This document shows positions 1 to 11,113 of a stretch of 64,000 nucleotides of DNA, piece by piece. Source of the DNA: Bradyrhizobium sp. ISRA430 (GTDB taxonomy: Bacteria; Pseudomonadota; Alphaproteobacteria; Rhizobiales; Xanthobacteraceae); NCBI RefSeq assembly GCF_029909975.1, contig NZ_CP094516.1, positions 62,001 to 126,000 of the forward strand. The letters are read 5' to 3'. A program made the position numbers and the translations under genes. Within the stretch, counting starts at the first letter, position 1. Each line of letters opens with the position of its first letter. Below the pieces are notes generated by a model. That model had not been told where the DNA came from and searched no databases. It worked only from the letters and a program-made list of their open reading frames with translations.

Positions 1-582
1 GACGAAGCAATCGAGGCCGTCGACCTTGCGCGGCCCGGCATCCATGAACTTCATGGAAGGCGCCTCTGCACAAAGTTTCGCCAGCGCAGCTTCCGCCTTC
101 GGGCCCTGCAGGGCGATCAGCGCGCGCTGGCTAAGCGAATCGATGATGCAGTCGTCCGAGAGGTGCGCGCGCAGATGCGCCTCGTCCTCAGCCTTGCAGG
201 CGGCGTTGACGACCAGGAACAGGTGATCGCCGAAATTGGCGACCATCAGATCGTCTAGGATGCCGCCGTCCGGATTGGTGAATTGGGCGTAGCGCTGTCG
301 GCCCGGGGCGAGCGCCACGATGTCCTGCGGTACCAGCTTTTCCAGCGCCTTTGCCGCATCCTCGACCTTGCCGGATTTCGGTCGTAGTGCGATTTGGCCC
401 ATGTGAGACACGTCGAACAAGCCGGCGGAAGCTCGGGTATGGAGGTGTTCCTTCAGGACGCCTGCGGGGTACTGCACCGGCATTTCATAGCCCGCAAACG
501 GCACCATCTTGCCGCCGAGGGACACGTGCAGCCCGTAGAGGGGGGTACGTCTGAGGGAGTTTTGGTCTTCGCGCGCTAGCAT
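1..582 (-). CDS. gcvT: Aminomethyltransferase, glycine cleavage T protein (5' part only)
   Basis: The first 194 codons of the T protein of the glycine cleavage system, which takes the aminomethyl group from lipoyl-H protein and passes the methylene to tetrahydrofolate. The N-terminus reads MLAREDQNSLRRTPLYGLHV, then GGKMVPFAGYEMPVQY and LFDVSHMGQ, the classic GcvT folate-binding start. The ATG lies at 580-582. The 3' end, normally about 180 more codons, is beyond the left edge. A tandem glycine riboswitch lies just upstream, which matches known control of gcv operons and supports the call. Confidence 0.93.
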   Translation of the reverse strand, partial: MLAREDQNSLRRTPLYGLHVSLGGKMVPFAGYEMPVQYPAGVLKEHLHTRASAGLFDVSHMGQIALRPKSGKVEDAAKALEKLVPQDIVALAPGRQRYAQFTNPDGGILDDLMVANFGDHLFLVVNAACKAEDEAHLRAHLSDDCIIDSLSQRALIALQGPKAEAALAKLCAEAPSMKFMDAGPRKVDGLDCFV

Positions 583-637
583 CACAGGGGCCCTCGCGGT
601 TCCCGGGGACGATTCCCCGATGGAAACCAGTCGAAGC

Positions 638-818
638 CCCATCTGTCGCTGTGCCTGAGAGTATTATCCCGTCGGCGGGTGCCACCCGGGCTTCAAGCCC
701 GTCGGCGCCTCTTTCCAGATGCTGTCAAAGCCACGCGGTCCTTTTGCCTGAGAGTTTCCGGGGCGGTTGCTCCTTCGGCGCCGGCTACCAAAAGCCGGTC
801 TCTCCCGACGTGGCCGTA
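638..818 (-). ncRNA. Tandem glycine riboswitch upstream of gcvT
   Basis: Read on the minus strand there are two consecutive glycine aptamers. The first (about 728-818) opens with GGAGAGACC, carries CGCCGAAGGAGCAA and closes with AACTCTCAGGCAAAAGGACC. The second (about 638-727) has GGAAAGAGGCGCCGACGG and closes with ACTCTCAGGCACAGCGACAG. The paired CTCTCAGGCAnA signatures are diagnostic of the gcvT RNA motif. Between the second aptamer and the gcvT start is a small hairpin at 605-618 (GGGGA-loop-TCCCC) without a U tract, so control of translation is more likely than termination. That mechanism is inference. Confidence 0.92.
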
Positions 819-832
819 CGATACAGGTAGGT

Positions 833-861
833 ACAGAACACGGCACGGCCAAGGCTGTCAA
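833..861 (-). promoter_or_regulatory. Putative sigma-70-type promoter of the gcvT riboswitch transcript
   Basis: On the minus strand a perfect -35 hexamer TTGACA (856-861) is followed after 17 bases by a weak -10 (TTCTGT, 833-838). Transcription would start near 826, a few bases before the first glycine aptamer, which is where it should be. The remaining bases up to the alaS start (862-1035) show no further gene or clear motif. Confidence 0.45.
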
Positions 862-1035
862 CGCGTCCAGAACGCCTATCAACGGTCGATTGCGCGCCTG
901 CGGCAACCCTCTGATCTGCCTGCACAGTTTCTGGACAGTGAAGCTGGCCTTGTCTAAAAGCGCATTCGCCCGCAGATATCAGCCTAAATCTTCCGGTTTG
1001 GATGGCGTGAAGCGGGTCCAAGCATACCCGATTGG

Positions 1036-3720
<2,685 letters not shown>

Positions 3721-3725
3721 GCGCC

Positions 3726-4952
3726 GTGCGCCTCGTTCCGCGAGGACGTGGGCTTCGCGATCCCAATTTGAGGGATCGCCTCTACGAATTGCTGGAACAT
3801 GATCCGTTGGCCTATTCGGCCGGGTCGCGCTTCATCCAGCTCATCATCGGCGTCATCGTGCTCGACGTAATCGCGATGACGCTCGCCTCGGTGCCGGACC
3901 TGGACGCGCAGTTCGGTCTGCTGTTTTCGGCGCTTGCCATCCTGTCCGTGATCGTGTTCGCGCTGGAATATGCCGCGCGGCTGTGGACGGTGGCGGGCCA
4001 CACGCCGCGCACGGGCTCGGCGCTCGCGGACCGGCTCGGCTACGTCTTCTCCGCGCTCGGCATCATCGACCTCATGGCGTTCCTCCCCGCTGGAATCGTG
4101 CTGGCGACGGGGCGGCACGCGACGCTGGCCGCGCTCGGCGTGCTGCCGTTCTTCAAGCTGATCCGCTATTCGCCGGCGATGCGCTCGCTGCTTGCCGCTG
4201 TGCACGCCGAACGGCGGGCGCTGATCGGGTGCATCGTCATCCTGTTCGGTGTGGTGCTCACCTTCGCTTCGCTGCTCTATGCCATCGAGCGCGACGTGCA
4301 GCCGGACAAGCTCGGCACCATCCCGCAGGCGATGTGGTGGGCGATCGTGACGCTCGGCACCGTCGGCTATGGCGACGTCGTGCCGGTGACGCCGCTCGGA
4401 AAATTCGTTTCCGTCTTCGCCATCATCAGCGGCTTTGCCATGATCGCGCTGCCGGTCGCGATCATCTCCACCGCCTTTGCCGAAGAGGTGAAGCGGCGCG
4501 ACTTCGTCGTCACCTGGGGCATGCTGGCGCGGGTGCCGCTGTTCTCGCATCTGTCGGCAGCGGAGATCGCCGACATCATGCGGCTCTTGCGGGCGCGCAC
4601 CATCGAGCAGGGTGAGATCCTGGTCCGGCGGGGCGATGCCGCCACGTCGATGTATTTCATCACCGCCGGCGAGGTCGAGATCGAGCTGCCGAGCCAGCAC
4701 GTGCGCCTTGCCGACGGCACCTTCTTCGGCGAGATCGCGCTGCTGCACAAAACCAAGCGCAGCGGCACGGTGACCGCGACGCGCAAGACCCGTCTCCTCG
4801 TGCTCGACGCCCAGGACTTTCATGCACTGATCGAACGCATGCCGACACTGGCCGCCCACGTCCGCAAGACCGCCGAGGCGCGGCTGGGGGAGACGGGCGA
4901 TCTCGCGATGGCCGAGCTGGCGCAGGCGGAGCGCGAGGGCTCCGACCGATGA
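3726..4952 (+). CDS. Cyclic nucleotide-gated K+ channel (MloK1-like)
   Basis: A 408-residue six-TM potassium channel with a C-terminal cyclic-nucleotide-binding domain. A voltage-sensor-like bundle occupies roughly residues 35-190. The pore helix and filter read PQAMWWAIVTLGTVGYGD, and the segment YAIERDVQPDKLGTIPQAMW is closely similar to MloK1 of Mesorhizobium loti. The C-linker is followed by a binding domain with phosphate-binding cassette FFGEIALLHKTKRSGTVTA, including the expected Glu and Arg. Ligand and gating direction cannot be read from sequence. The ATG is 5 bases after the alaS stop, so expression probably depends on alaS transcription. Confidence 0.93.
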   Translation: MRLVPRGRGLRDPNLRDRLYELLEHDPLAYSAGSRFIQLIIGVIVLDVIAMTLASVPDLDAQFGLLFSALAILSVIVFALEYAARLWTVAGHTPRTGSALADRLGYVFSALGIIDLMAFLPAGIVLATGRHATLAALGVLPFFKLIRYSPAMRSLLAAVHAERRALIGCIVILFGVVLTFASLLYAIERDVQPDKLGTIPQAMWWAIVTLGTVGYGDVVPVTPLGKFVSVFAIISGFAMIALPVAIISTAFAEEVKRRDFVVTWGMLARVPLFSHLSAAEIADIMRLLRARTIEQGEILVRRGDAATSMYFITAGEVEIELPSQHVRLADGTFFGEIALLHKTKRSGTVTATRKTRLLVLDAQDFHALIERMPTLAAHVRKTAEARLGETGDLAMAELAQAEREGSDR

Positions 4953-4965
4953 TGCTGCGGCTACA

Positions 4966-5070
4966 TCAACCCTTGCGCAGGAAGATGTACTGGGCCGAGT
5001 AGGGCGCGCTCCCGAACTCGCCGGTCCTCTCGCATGCGCCGTCGAGCTTGCCGAGCAAAGGTCTCGTCAT
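4966..5070 (-). pseudogene. Possible C-terminal gene remnant abutting a repeat
   Basis: A 34-codon reading frame whose last part, ACERTGEFGSAPYSAQYIF followed by LRKG, looks like the normal C-terminus of a folded protein rather than random translation. Its apparent ATG lies inside the repeat element at 5065-5151, so the upstream part of the gene seems to have been lost or displaced. I do not recognise the parent family. It could also be a small unrelated ORF. Confidence 0.3.
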
Positions 5071-5151
5071 TGCGGGGAGTCTTTGCGACGGAGCAATCCA
5101 GACTTGTCCCATGGAGGGATTCTGGATTGCTTCGCTGCGCTCGCAATGACG
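5065..5151. repeat. Intergenic palindromic repeat (GTCATTGCG family)
   Basis: An imperfect inverted repeat opening CGTCATTGCG and closing CGCAATGACG, with internal GGAGCAATCCAGA facing TCTGGATTGCTTCG. A second copy lies at 34907-34986 with the same ends and core. It resembles a dispersed intergenic element common in Bradyrhizobium genomes. It sits downstream of icd and the K+ channel, between convergent genes. Confidence 0.8.
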
Positions 5152-5168
5152 AGGTGGCGGATGGCAGC

Positions 5169-6383
5169 TTACGCCGCCAGCGCCTTGCCCAGGTTCTCGG
5201 CGACCTTGTCCAGGAAGCCGGTGGTCGAGAGCCAGCGCTGGTCGGCGCCGACGAGCAGCGCGAGGTCCTTGGTCATGTAGCCGTCTTCGACGGTGTCGAC
5301 GCAGACCTTCTCCAGGGTGGTCGCGAACTTCGCGAGCTGCGGATTGTTGTCGAGCTTGGCGCGGTGGGCGAGACCACGGGTCCAGGCGAAGATCGACGCG
5401 ATCGAGTTGGTCGAGGTCTCCTTGCCCTTCTGGTGCTCGCGGTAGTGGCGCGTCACGGTGCCGTGGGCGGCTTCGGCTTCCACCGTCTTGCCGTCGGGGG
5501 TGAGCAGCACCGAGGTCATCAGGCCGAGCGAGCCGTAGCCCTGCGCGACGGTGTCGGACTGCACGTCACCGTCGTAGTTCTTACAGGCCCAGACATAGCC
5601 GCCGGACCACTTCAGCGCCGAGGCGACCATGTCGTCGATCAGGCGGTGCTCGTAGGTCAGGCCCTTGGCGTCGAATTCCTTCTTGAACTCGCGGTCGAAG
5701 ATGTCCTGGAAGATGTCCTTGAAGCGGCCGTCATAGACCTTGAGGATGGTGTTCTTGGTCGAGAGATAGACCGGATAATTGCGCATCAGGCCGTAGTTGA
5801 ACGACGCGCGCGCGAAGTCGATGATGGAATCGTCGAGATTGTACATCTCCATGGCGACGCCGGCGCCGGGGGCCTTGAACACTTCCTTCTCGATCACGGT
5901 GCCGTCCTCGCCGACGAACTTCAGCGAGAGGGTGCCCTTGCCCGGGAACTTAATGTCGGTGGCGCGGTACTGGTCGCCATAGGCGTGGCGGCCGATGATG
6001 ATCGGCTTGGTCCAGCCGGGAACGAGGCGCGGCACGTTCTTGCAGATGATCGGCTCGCGGAAGATGCAGCCGCCGAGGATGTTGCGGATGGTGCCGTTCG
6101 GCGACTTCCACATCTGCTTGAGGTTGAACTCCTTCACCCGGGCCTCGTCCGGGGTGATGGTAGCGCACTTGACGCCGACGCCGACCTTCTTGATCGCCTC
6201 GGCCGCATCGATGGTCACCTGATCGTTGGTCTTGTCGCGGTACTCCATCCCCAGGTCGAAATAGAGCAGTTCGACATCGAGGAACGGGTTGATCAGCTTG
6301 TCCTTGATGTACTGCCAGATGATCCGGGTCATCTCGTCGCCATCGAGTTCGACGACGGGGTTGGTCACCTTGATTTTTGCCAT
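5169..6383 (-). CDS. icd: NADP-dependent isocitrate dehydrogenase
   Basis: A 404-residue homodimeric, eukaryote-like isocitrate dehydrogenase of the TCA cycle, converting isocitrate to 2-oxoglutarate and CO2 with NADP+. It starts [20 protein letters not shown]. Substrate contacts appear in [12 protein letters not shown] and in [16 protein letters not shown]; the late motifs [18 protein letters not shown] and [11 protein letters not shown] are typical. Length matches the approximately 404-residue rhizobial enzymes. It is convergent with the K+ channel gene and separated from it by the repeat element. Confidence 0.97.
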   Translation of the reverse strand: MAKIKVTNPVVELDGDEMTRIIWQYIKDKLINPFLDVELLYFDLGMEYRDKTNDQVTIDAAEAIKKVGVGVKCATITPDEARVKEFNLKQMWKSPNGTIRNILGGCIFREPIICKNVPRLVPGWTKPIIIGRHAYGDQYRATDIKFPGKGTLSLKFVGEDGTVIEKEVFKAPGAGVAMEMYNLDDSIIDFARASFNYGLMRNYPVYLSTKNTILKVYDGRFKDIFQDIFDREFKKEFDAKGLTYEHRLIDDMVASALKWSGGYVWACKNYDGDVQSDTVAQGYGSLGLMTSVLLTPDGKTVEAEAAHGTVTRHYREHQKGKETSTNSIASIFAWTRGLAHRAKLDNNPQLAKFATTLEKVCVDTVEDGYMTKDLALLVGADQRWLSTTGFLDKVAENLGKALAA

Positions 6384-6718
6384 GATCGGGGAAGCCTCTT
6401 GGGAACGGCGCCTCGGGCGCCAACTGGAATGTCCGGCGCCTCATAGCACCGGGAAGCGGCGGGCGAAAGCCAAGTGATTATGCACTTTTAGCCCATCCAG
6501 CTTCCGCAGACGGGGAGCCGCGGGCGATCGCCGGCCGCCCCCGCGGATGAAGTTTCAGGCGAGATTCAAAAGTCGATTCTAACCCCGTTATTTCCCTTGA
6601 GAATTTTGTCAGGACAGGCAAACGACAGGCGGACGGGGCCGGCCCAAGGGCGCGGCTTGAATCAATTCTTTGGAACGCCTGCGCAAGGCCTTGAGAGATA
6701 GCGTGAAAGCAAAGCGAG
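6384..6718. other. Intergenic region between divergent icd and trmJ-like gene
   Basis: 335 bases holding the 5' regions of two divergent genes. I found no convincing ORF, RNA or repeat. Apparent reading frames here are short and run into the methyltransferase gene on the wrong strand. Promoters for both genes must lie here, but no hexamer pair stood out. Confidence 0.5.
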
Positions 6719-7918
6719 ATGTCGGGGACTGACAAGAGCAAAGCGGGCCTCGCCCTCGACGGTCCGATTGTGATCCTGGTCGAGCCGCAGCTCGGTGAGA
6801 ACATCGGCATGGCGGCGCGCGCCATGGGCAATTTCGCCCTGAGCCGCTTACGCATCGTCAACCCCCGCGACGGTTGGCCCAACATCGCCGCTCAGCGCGC
6901 GGCCGCCGGCGCCGACCACATCCTGGAGCGGGTCGAGCTGTTCGATACGGTCGAGGAGGCGGTCGCCGATCTCGATCTGCTGTTCGCCGCCACCGCCCGC
7001 GCCCATGACCAGGCCAAGCCGGTGGTCGGGCCCGAGGCGGCCGCGGCCGAGATTTCGGGGCACATTGCGGCAGGGGGCGCGGCTGGCATCCTGTTCGGCC
7101 GCGAGCGCTGGGGGCTGACCAACGAGGAGGTGGGCCTCGCCAACCGCATCGTCACCTTCCCGGTCAATCCCGGCTTTGCGTCGCTGAACCTCGCCCAGGC
7201 GGTGCTGCTGGTCGGCTATGAATGGTTCAAGCAGGCGACATCCGGCGCGCTGCCGCACGGCATGCCGGAGCGCTCCGAGCGCGCCTCGCAACACCAGATG
7301 CAGGCCTTCTTCGATAACCTCGTGCGCGAGCTCGATCGGGTCGAGTTTTTACGTCCGCCCGAGAAGCGCGACACCATGCTGGTCAACCTGCGCAACATTT
7401 TCACGCGGATGGAGCCGACCAAGCAGGACATGCACACCCTGCACGGCGTGGTCATGGCGATCGCCGAGGGACGCAAGGGCCCGGCCAAGGGCGGCGTGCT
7501 CGACGGCGAGCAGGCGACGCGGCTGCGCGCGCTTCTGGCCGAGCACGGGCAGAGCGGGCTGCCCGACAGCGGCAGCACGGTGCGCGGGCTCGCGCGACTG
7601 CTCCGCCGCAACCCGACCGACGCCGAGCGCCTGCTCTGGCAGGCGCTCACCCGCGACCGCCGCTTCGCCGGCCAGTTCAAGCGCCAGACCCCGGTCGGCC
7701 GCCACATTCCGGACTTCGTCTCGTTTCCGCACCGGATCGCGATCGAGCTGGTGAACGTCGGCGAGGGCGAGACCATTGTCGCCGACCGCGCCGCAAGGCG
7801 GGCGTGGCTGGAGGCGCGGGACTACCGGGTCATCGAGATGCGGGCCACGGAGGTGGAGCACGATCTGGAAGCGGAGCTGGCGCGGCTGCAAGCTCTCGTG
7901 AGTGCAACGAGCGCCTAG
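6719..7918 (+). CDS. TrmJ/TrmH-family RNA methyltransferase with C-terminal DUF559-like domain
   Basis: A 399-residue fusion. Residues about 15-265 are a SPOUT methyltransferase of the TrmJ group (2'-O-methylation of tRNA). They carry ILVEPQLGENIGMAARAMGN, then GILFGRERWGLTNEE and the knot motif FPVNPGFASLNLAQAVLL. From about residue 288 the protein continues as a DUF559-like PD-(D/E)XK nuclease fold: RNPTDAERLLWQAL, IPDFVSFPHRIAIELV, RRAWLEARDYRVIEM. The Asp and Glu of the nuclease core are kept, but the usual Gly-Gly-Gln-His after them is replaced by NVGEGET. Plain TrmJ proteins end near 240-270 residues. The methyltransferase call is firm; nuclease activity is doubtful. Confidence 0.88.
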   Translation: MSGTDKSKAGLALDGPIVILVEPQLGENIGMAARAMGNFALSRLRIVNPRDGWPNIAAQRAAAGADHILERVELFDTVEEAVADLDLLFAATARAHDQAKPVVGPEAAAAEISGHIAAGGAAGILFGRERWGLTNEEVGLANRIVTFPVNPGFASLNLAQAVLLVGYEWFKQATSGALPHGMPERSERASQHQMQAFFDNLVRELDRVEFLRPPEKRDTMLVNLRNIFTRMEPTKQDMHTLHGVVMAIAEGRKGPAKGGVLDGEQATRLRALLAEHGQSGLPDSGSTVRGLARLLRRNPTDAERLLWQALTRDRRFAGQFKRQTPVGRHIPDFVSFPHRIAIELVNVGEGETIVADRAARRAWLEARDYRVIEMRATEVEHDLEAELARLQALVSATSA

Positions 7919-7976
7919 AGCCGCCTTCGCGCTTCCTGCTTGCACTCACTCGTGGGGCAGCCTTGGCTCAATCCAT

Positions 7977-7992
7977 TGGCACGTTTCGTGCA
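7977..7992 (+). promoter_or_regulatory. Putative sigma-54 promoter upstream of cynS
   Basis: TGGCACGTTTCGTGCA matches the -24/-12 consensus TGGCACG-N4-TTGCA, with correct GG-to-GC spacing and one mismatch (first T of TTGC is G). Transcription would start near 8004, about 80 bases before the cynS ATG. Nitrogen-regulated transcription fits an enzyme that releases ammonia from cyanate. No clear NtrC site was found upstream. Confidence 0.5.
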
Positions 7993-8085
7993 ATCGAACG
8001 CGACACGAAACGACGTTGCTTCTATCCTGCTTCCCGGACGGGAACGGACTGGCGCGACAACTGGCTAGCCAAGGGAGACCCTGAC

Positions 8086-8574
8086 ATGAAGCGTTCCGAC
8101 CTCACCGAAAAATTGCTCGACATCAAGCGCGAGAAGGGCTGGAGCTGGAAGTACATCTGCGAGAAGATCGGCGGCTATTCGGAGGTGCTGATCGTCGGCG
8201 CCATTCTCGGCCAGATGAAACTGACGAAGCCGCAAGCGGCCAATGCCGGCGAGCTGTTCGGCCTGTCGAAGACGGAAGTCGCGATGCTGAACGAGACGCC
8301 GATGCGCGGACAGGGCGTGCCGATGCCGCCGACCGACCCGCTGATCTATCGCTTCTACGAGCTCGTGATGATCAACGGCCCGGCCTGGAAAGCGCTGATC
8401 GAAGAGGAGTTCGGCGACGGCATCATGTCGGCGATCGATTTTGACATGGTGATGGAGCGCCTGCCGAACCCGAAGGGCGACCGCGTCAAGATCACCATGA
8501 GCGGCAAATTCCTGCCCTACAAATACTACGGTGCGAGCGGCAACGTGCCGGAGTACGGCTTCAAAGAGGGCTGA
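8086..8574 (+). CDS. cynS: Cyanate hydratase (cyanase)
   Basis: A 162-residue enzyme that converts cyanate and bicarbonate to ammonia and CO2, forming a decamer. The N-terminal helical domain reads MKRSDLTEKLLDIKREKGWS. The C-terminal active-site domain has IYRFYELVMINGPAWKALI, with the catalytic Arg and Glu in the RFYE stretch, and GIMSAIDF with the catalytic Ser. The ATG at 8086 gives the family length; the open frame extends upstream but that part is not conserved. It overlaps the last 14 bases of the convergent gene. Confidence 0.96.
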   Translation: MKRSDLTEKLLDIKREKGWSWKYICEKIGGYSEVLIVGAILGQMKLTKPQAANAGELFGLSKTEVAMLNETPMRGQGVPMPPTDPLIYRFYELVMINGPAWKALIEEEFGDGIMSAIDFDMVMERLPNPKGDRVKITMSGKFLPYKYYGASGNVPEYGFKEG

Positions 8575-9388
8575 CCGAAGCGAAGGCCTCGCGCAGCTCC
8601 TTGATCGGCGCCATCTCGCGAACAAAGGTGAAGGAGCCGTTCTCCTTCATCTCGCGTGCGCTCCGCAGGAACGCCGCCAGCGCATATCGCGACATGGCGC
8701 CGCCGACGCTGATGCGTTTGACGCCGGCTTCGGACAATTGCGCGAGCGTCAGCGTCGGATCGGCAAAGCCCATCACGAGGTTGAAGGGCTTGTTCACAGA
8801 AGCGATGACGGTCTTGATCGTGGCAAGGTCATGGACGCCCGGCGCGTAGAGGACGTCGGCGCCGGCAGCCTCGAACGCCTTCAGCCGCCGGATCGTGTCG
8901 TCGAGATCGTTGCGTCCGTGCAGAAGGTTCTCCGCGCGTGCCGTCAGCGTGAACGGGATAGACAGCGAGCGCGCCATCTCGACGGCCGCCTGCACGCGCT
9001 CGACTGCGAGCGAGAAGTCGTAGATCGGCCGCTCGCCGTCTCCGGTGGAGTCCTCGATCGAGCCGCCGACCGCGCCGGCCTCGGCGGCGCGCCGGATCGC
9101 TTCCGCCGCGCGCGTGGGATCATGCGCGCCGCAGTTTTCCAGGTCGACGCTGACCGGCAGGTCGGTGGCTGTCGCGATCGCGCGGCAATTGTCTAGGATG
9201 GCGTCGAGGCTGACCGTCGAAGTTCCCTGCAGGTTGGCAAGACCGAGGCTCGTGGTCGCGAGCGCCTCGAAGCCGGCCGCAGCGAGCAGTTTCGCGGTGC
9301 CGGCGTCGTAAGGGTTGGGAATGATGAAGGCGCCGGGGCGCTCGTGTAGGGCGCGAAACGCCTTCGCTTTCTCCAACTGGCTCGTCAT
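8561..9388 (-). CDS. Isocitrate lyase/PEP mutase family protein
   Basis: A 275-residue TIM-barrel protein of the PEP mutase/isocitrate lyase superfamily. FIIPNPYDAGTAKLLAAAGF and LATTSLGLANLQG match the N-terminal strand region. SVDLENCGAHD and GGSIEDSTGDGERPIYDF provide the Asp/Glu metal ligands. FTLTARAENLLHGRNDLDD is typical of the oxaloacetate-hydrolase-like branch. The exact substrate (2-methylisocitrate, oxaloacetate or another oxo acid) is not determined. ATG at 9386-9388. It is divergent from a LysR regulator, which probably controls it. Confidence 0.88.
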   Translation of the reverse strand: MTSQLEKAKAFRALHERPGAFIIPNPYDAGTAKLLAAAGFEALATTSLGLANLQGTSTVSLDAILDNCRAIATATDLPVSVDLENCGAHDPTRAAEAIRRAAEAGAVGGSIEDSTGDGERPIYDFSLAVERVQAAVEMARSLSIPFTLTARAENLLHGRNDLDDTIRRLKAFEAAGADVLYAPGVHDLATIKTVIASVNKPFNLVMGFADPTLTLAQLSEAGVKRISVGGAMSRYALAAFLRSAREMKENGSFTFVREMAPIKELREAFASVSPL

Positions 9389-9487
9389 GGCTCGTCTCCG
9401 CTTGACCTCGTCTGCTCGAGCCACCCTTAGGGGCATTCTCGTCATCCGCCAAATTTGTTATTTCTTTTTAGATCATCAGTTTTTTGC

Positions 9488-10474
9488 ATGAGCTCCGCGA
9501 TGGACAGCGACGCCCTCAACACCTTCCTGGCCGTTCACCGCAAGGGCGGGATCTCGAATGCCGCGAAATTCCTGCATCGTTCGCAGCCAGCGATTTCGCG
9601 ACGTATCACACTGTTGGAGCAGGAACTCGGCGTGCCGCTGTTCGAGCGGGTGGCGGGCCGCACGAGGCTCAGCGACGCCGGGCGCGTGCTGATCCCCTAT
9701 GCCGAGCGCGCGGTCGCGGCGGCGCAGGATGCCGAACAGGCGATACGCGCGCTGACTAGGCAGAATTCGGGGCCGGTTGCGCTGGCCGTGACCGGTACGC
9801 TTGCCGACGGCCGCCTGTCGGCCATCATGAAGCGATTTGCCAAGGAAAATCCCGATGTCACGCTTGCCTTGCGGACGGCGACCAGCGCGGAAGTGAGCGA
9901 TCTCATCCGGCGCGGCGAGGCCACGATCGGCCTGCGCTACAACACCGATCGCGCCGGCGACCTCGCGTGCGAGCTGGTGCTCACCGAGGCGCTGCAGGTC
10001 GTCTGCGCGCCCGATCATCCGCTTGCGGGAAAGCGCGTGAAGCGCCTTGCCGAGCTTCGTGGCGAACGCTGGATCGCGTTCCCGGAGACGCGTGGGCGCC
10101 GCGAGATCGCGGCGGCTCACGTGTTCGCGCTGTTTCTCACGCAAGGGCTGGGCGAGGTGGAGTGGACCGCGGTGGACAGCCTCACTGCGCAGAAGCGGCT
10201 TGTGGAGTCCGGCTTCGGCCTTGCGCTATTGGCGCGAAGCCATGTGGCGGAGGAGCTGCGTGCAGGTTCGATCGCGACGATCGCGGTCGGCGATCTTGGC
10301 ATGGAGCAGGATATCGTTCTTGTGACACGTAGCGGCGGCTTCCTGAGCGCGGCCGCTCAACGCCTGTTGGACACGATTCGCCGCGATTATGGCGCGCTCG
10401 ATGTAGCGACCAAAAGGGGCGTCAAGAAGGGGTCGCCAGCGCGCAAGGTCATTGCACGCCGGCGCCGGGCCTGA
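9488..10474 (+). CDS. LysR-family transcriptional regulator
   Basis: A 328-residue LTTR. The winged helix-turn-helix spans about residues 5-65 (LNTFLAVHRKGGISNAAKF, then SQPAISRRITLLEQELGVPL). A periplasmic-binding-protein-like effector domain follows. The start is uncertain: ATG at 9488 is used, ATG at 9500 (MDSDALNTF) is equally good, and neither has a strong ribosome binding site. The roughly 100-base divergent region shared with the PEP mutase-like gene is the likely operator, as in most LysR pairs. The effector is unknown. Confidence 0.88.
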   Translation: MSSAMDSDALNTFLAVHRKGGISNAAKFLHRSQPAISRRITLLEQELGVPLFERVAGRTRLSDAGRVLIPYAERAVAAAQDAEQAIRALTRQNSGPVALAVTGTLADGRLSAIMKRFAKENPDVTLALRTATSAEVSDLIRRGEATIGLRYNTDRAGDLACELVLTEALQVVCAPDHPLAGKRVKRLAELRGERWIAFPETRGRREIAAAHVFALFLTQGLGEVEWTAVDSLTAQKRLVESGFGLALLARSHVAEELRAGSIATIAVGDLGMEQDIVLVTRSGGFLSAAAQRLLDTIRRDYGALDVATKRGVKKGSPARKVIARRRRA

Positions 10475-10479
10475 ACAGA

Positions 10480-10803
10480 TTATTTCCCCGCCTTCACCTC
10501 CGCGGCCGCCACCGCGGTGAGCTCGTTCATCTTGGCGCGAATCGCCAGTTCGGTGATGGCGACATTCTTGGCGGCGAAATCTGTCACGACCTTGCGCAGC
10601 ACGTCGCCGTCGCCGGCTTCCTCGAAGTCGGCAGCGACCACCTCCTTGGCGTAGGCCGTTGCCGCATCCCCGGTAATGCCCAGCTTTTCCGCCGCCCACA
10701 GGCCGAGCAGGCGGTTGCGGCGTGCCTCGGCCTTGAATTTCTGCTCCTCATCAAGGGCGAATTTCTTCTCGAAACCTTCCTCGCGCTTGTTGAACTCGCT
10801 CAT
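10480..10803 (-). CDS. DUF1476 protein, F1-ATPase inhibitor zeta subunit
   Basis: A 107-residue all-helical protein. MSEFNKREEGFEKKFALDEE and AEARRNRLLGLWAAEKLG are the hallmarks of DUF1476. In Paracoccus this family is the zeta subunit that binds F1 and blocks ATP hydrolysis. The inhibitory segment is the N-terminal region. The gene stands alone, 5 bases from the end of the LysR gene and facing it, and has its own AGGGAATTGGAAGAGGC leader before the ATG. Confidence 0.93.
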   Translation of the reverse strand: MSEFNKREEGFEKKFALDEEQKFKAEARRNRLLGLWAAEKLGITGDAATAYAKEVVAADFEEAGDGDVLRKVVTDFAAKNVAITELAIRAKMNELTAVAAAEVKAGK

Positions 10804-11113
10804 GCCTCTTCCAATTCCCTGCTGAATCGACCTCCGGGCCCTCGTTGCGGGCGGCCCTTCGCTTGCCTAGATAGAGGGCACGAATCGGCAAAACAACGAG
10901 CCGTTAAGCCGCAGGCAAGACGGTATAAGTTGGCGCCAAACGGGCCGGATCGATTGTGCTGGGACAGCCAATCGGATAGGTTGCCTAAAGGCTTGGTTCC
11001 TGTTCTGTTTCCATGGGTTCCAGGCCGTTCACGGCAGCTCCGCTGTGGGTCCTAATCCTTGTCAACCGGAGCACACCAAATTCATGGATTTCAACAAAAC
11101 ACGGTACATCCCC
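10804..11113. other. Intergenic region upstream of purC
   Basis: 310 bases between the divergent zeta-inhibitor and purC genes. A TATAAG near 10922 resembles a -10 element but has no convincing -35. The purC frame stays open upstream to 11045, but those codons do not look conserved. I see no riboswitch or repeat. Confidence 0.4.

Noticed and set aside
5034..6446. 470-codon plus-strand frame opposite icd
   Set aside because: It is the antisense shadow of icd; its composition is biased and it begins inside a repeat.
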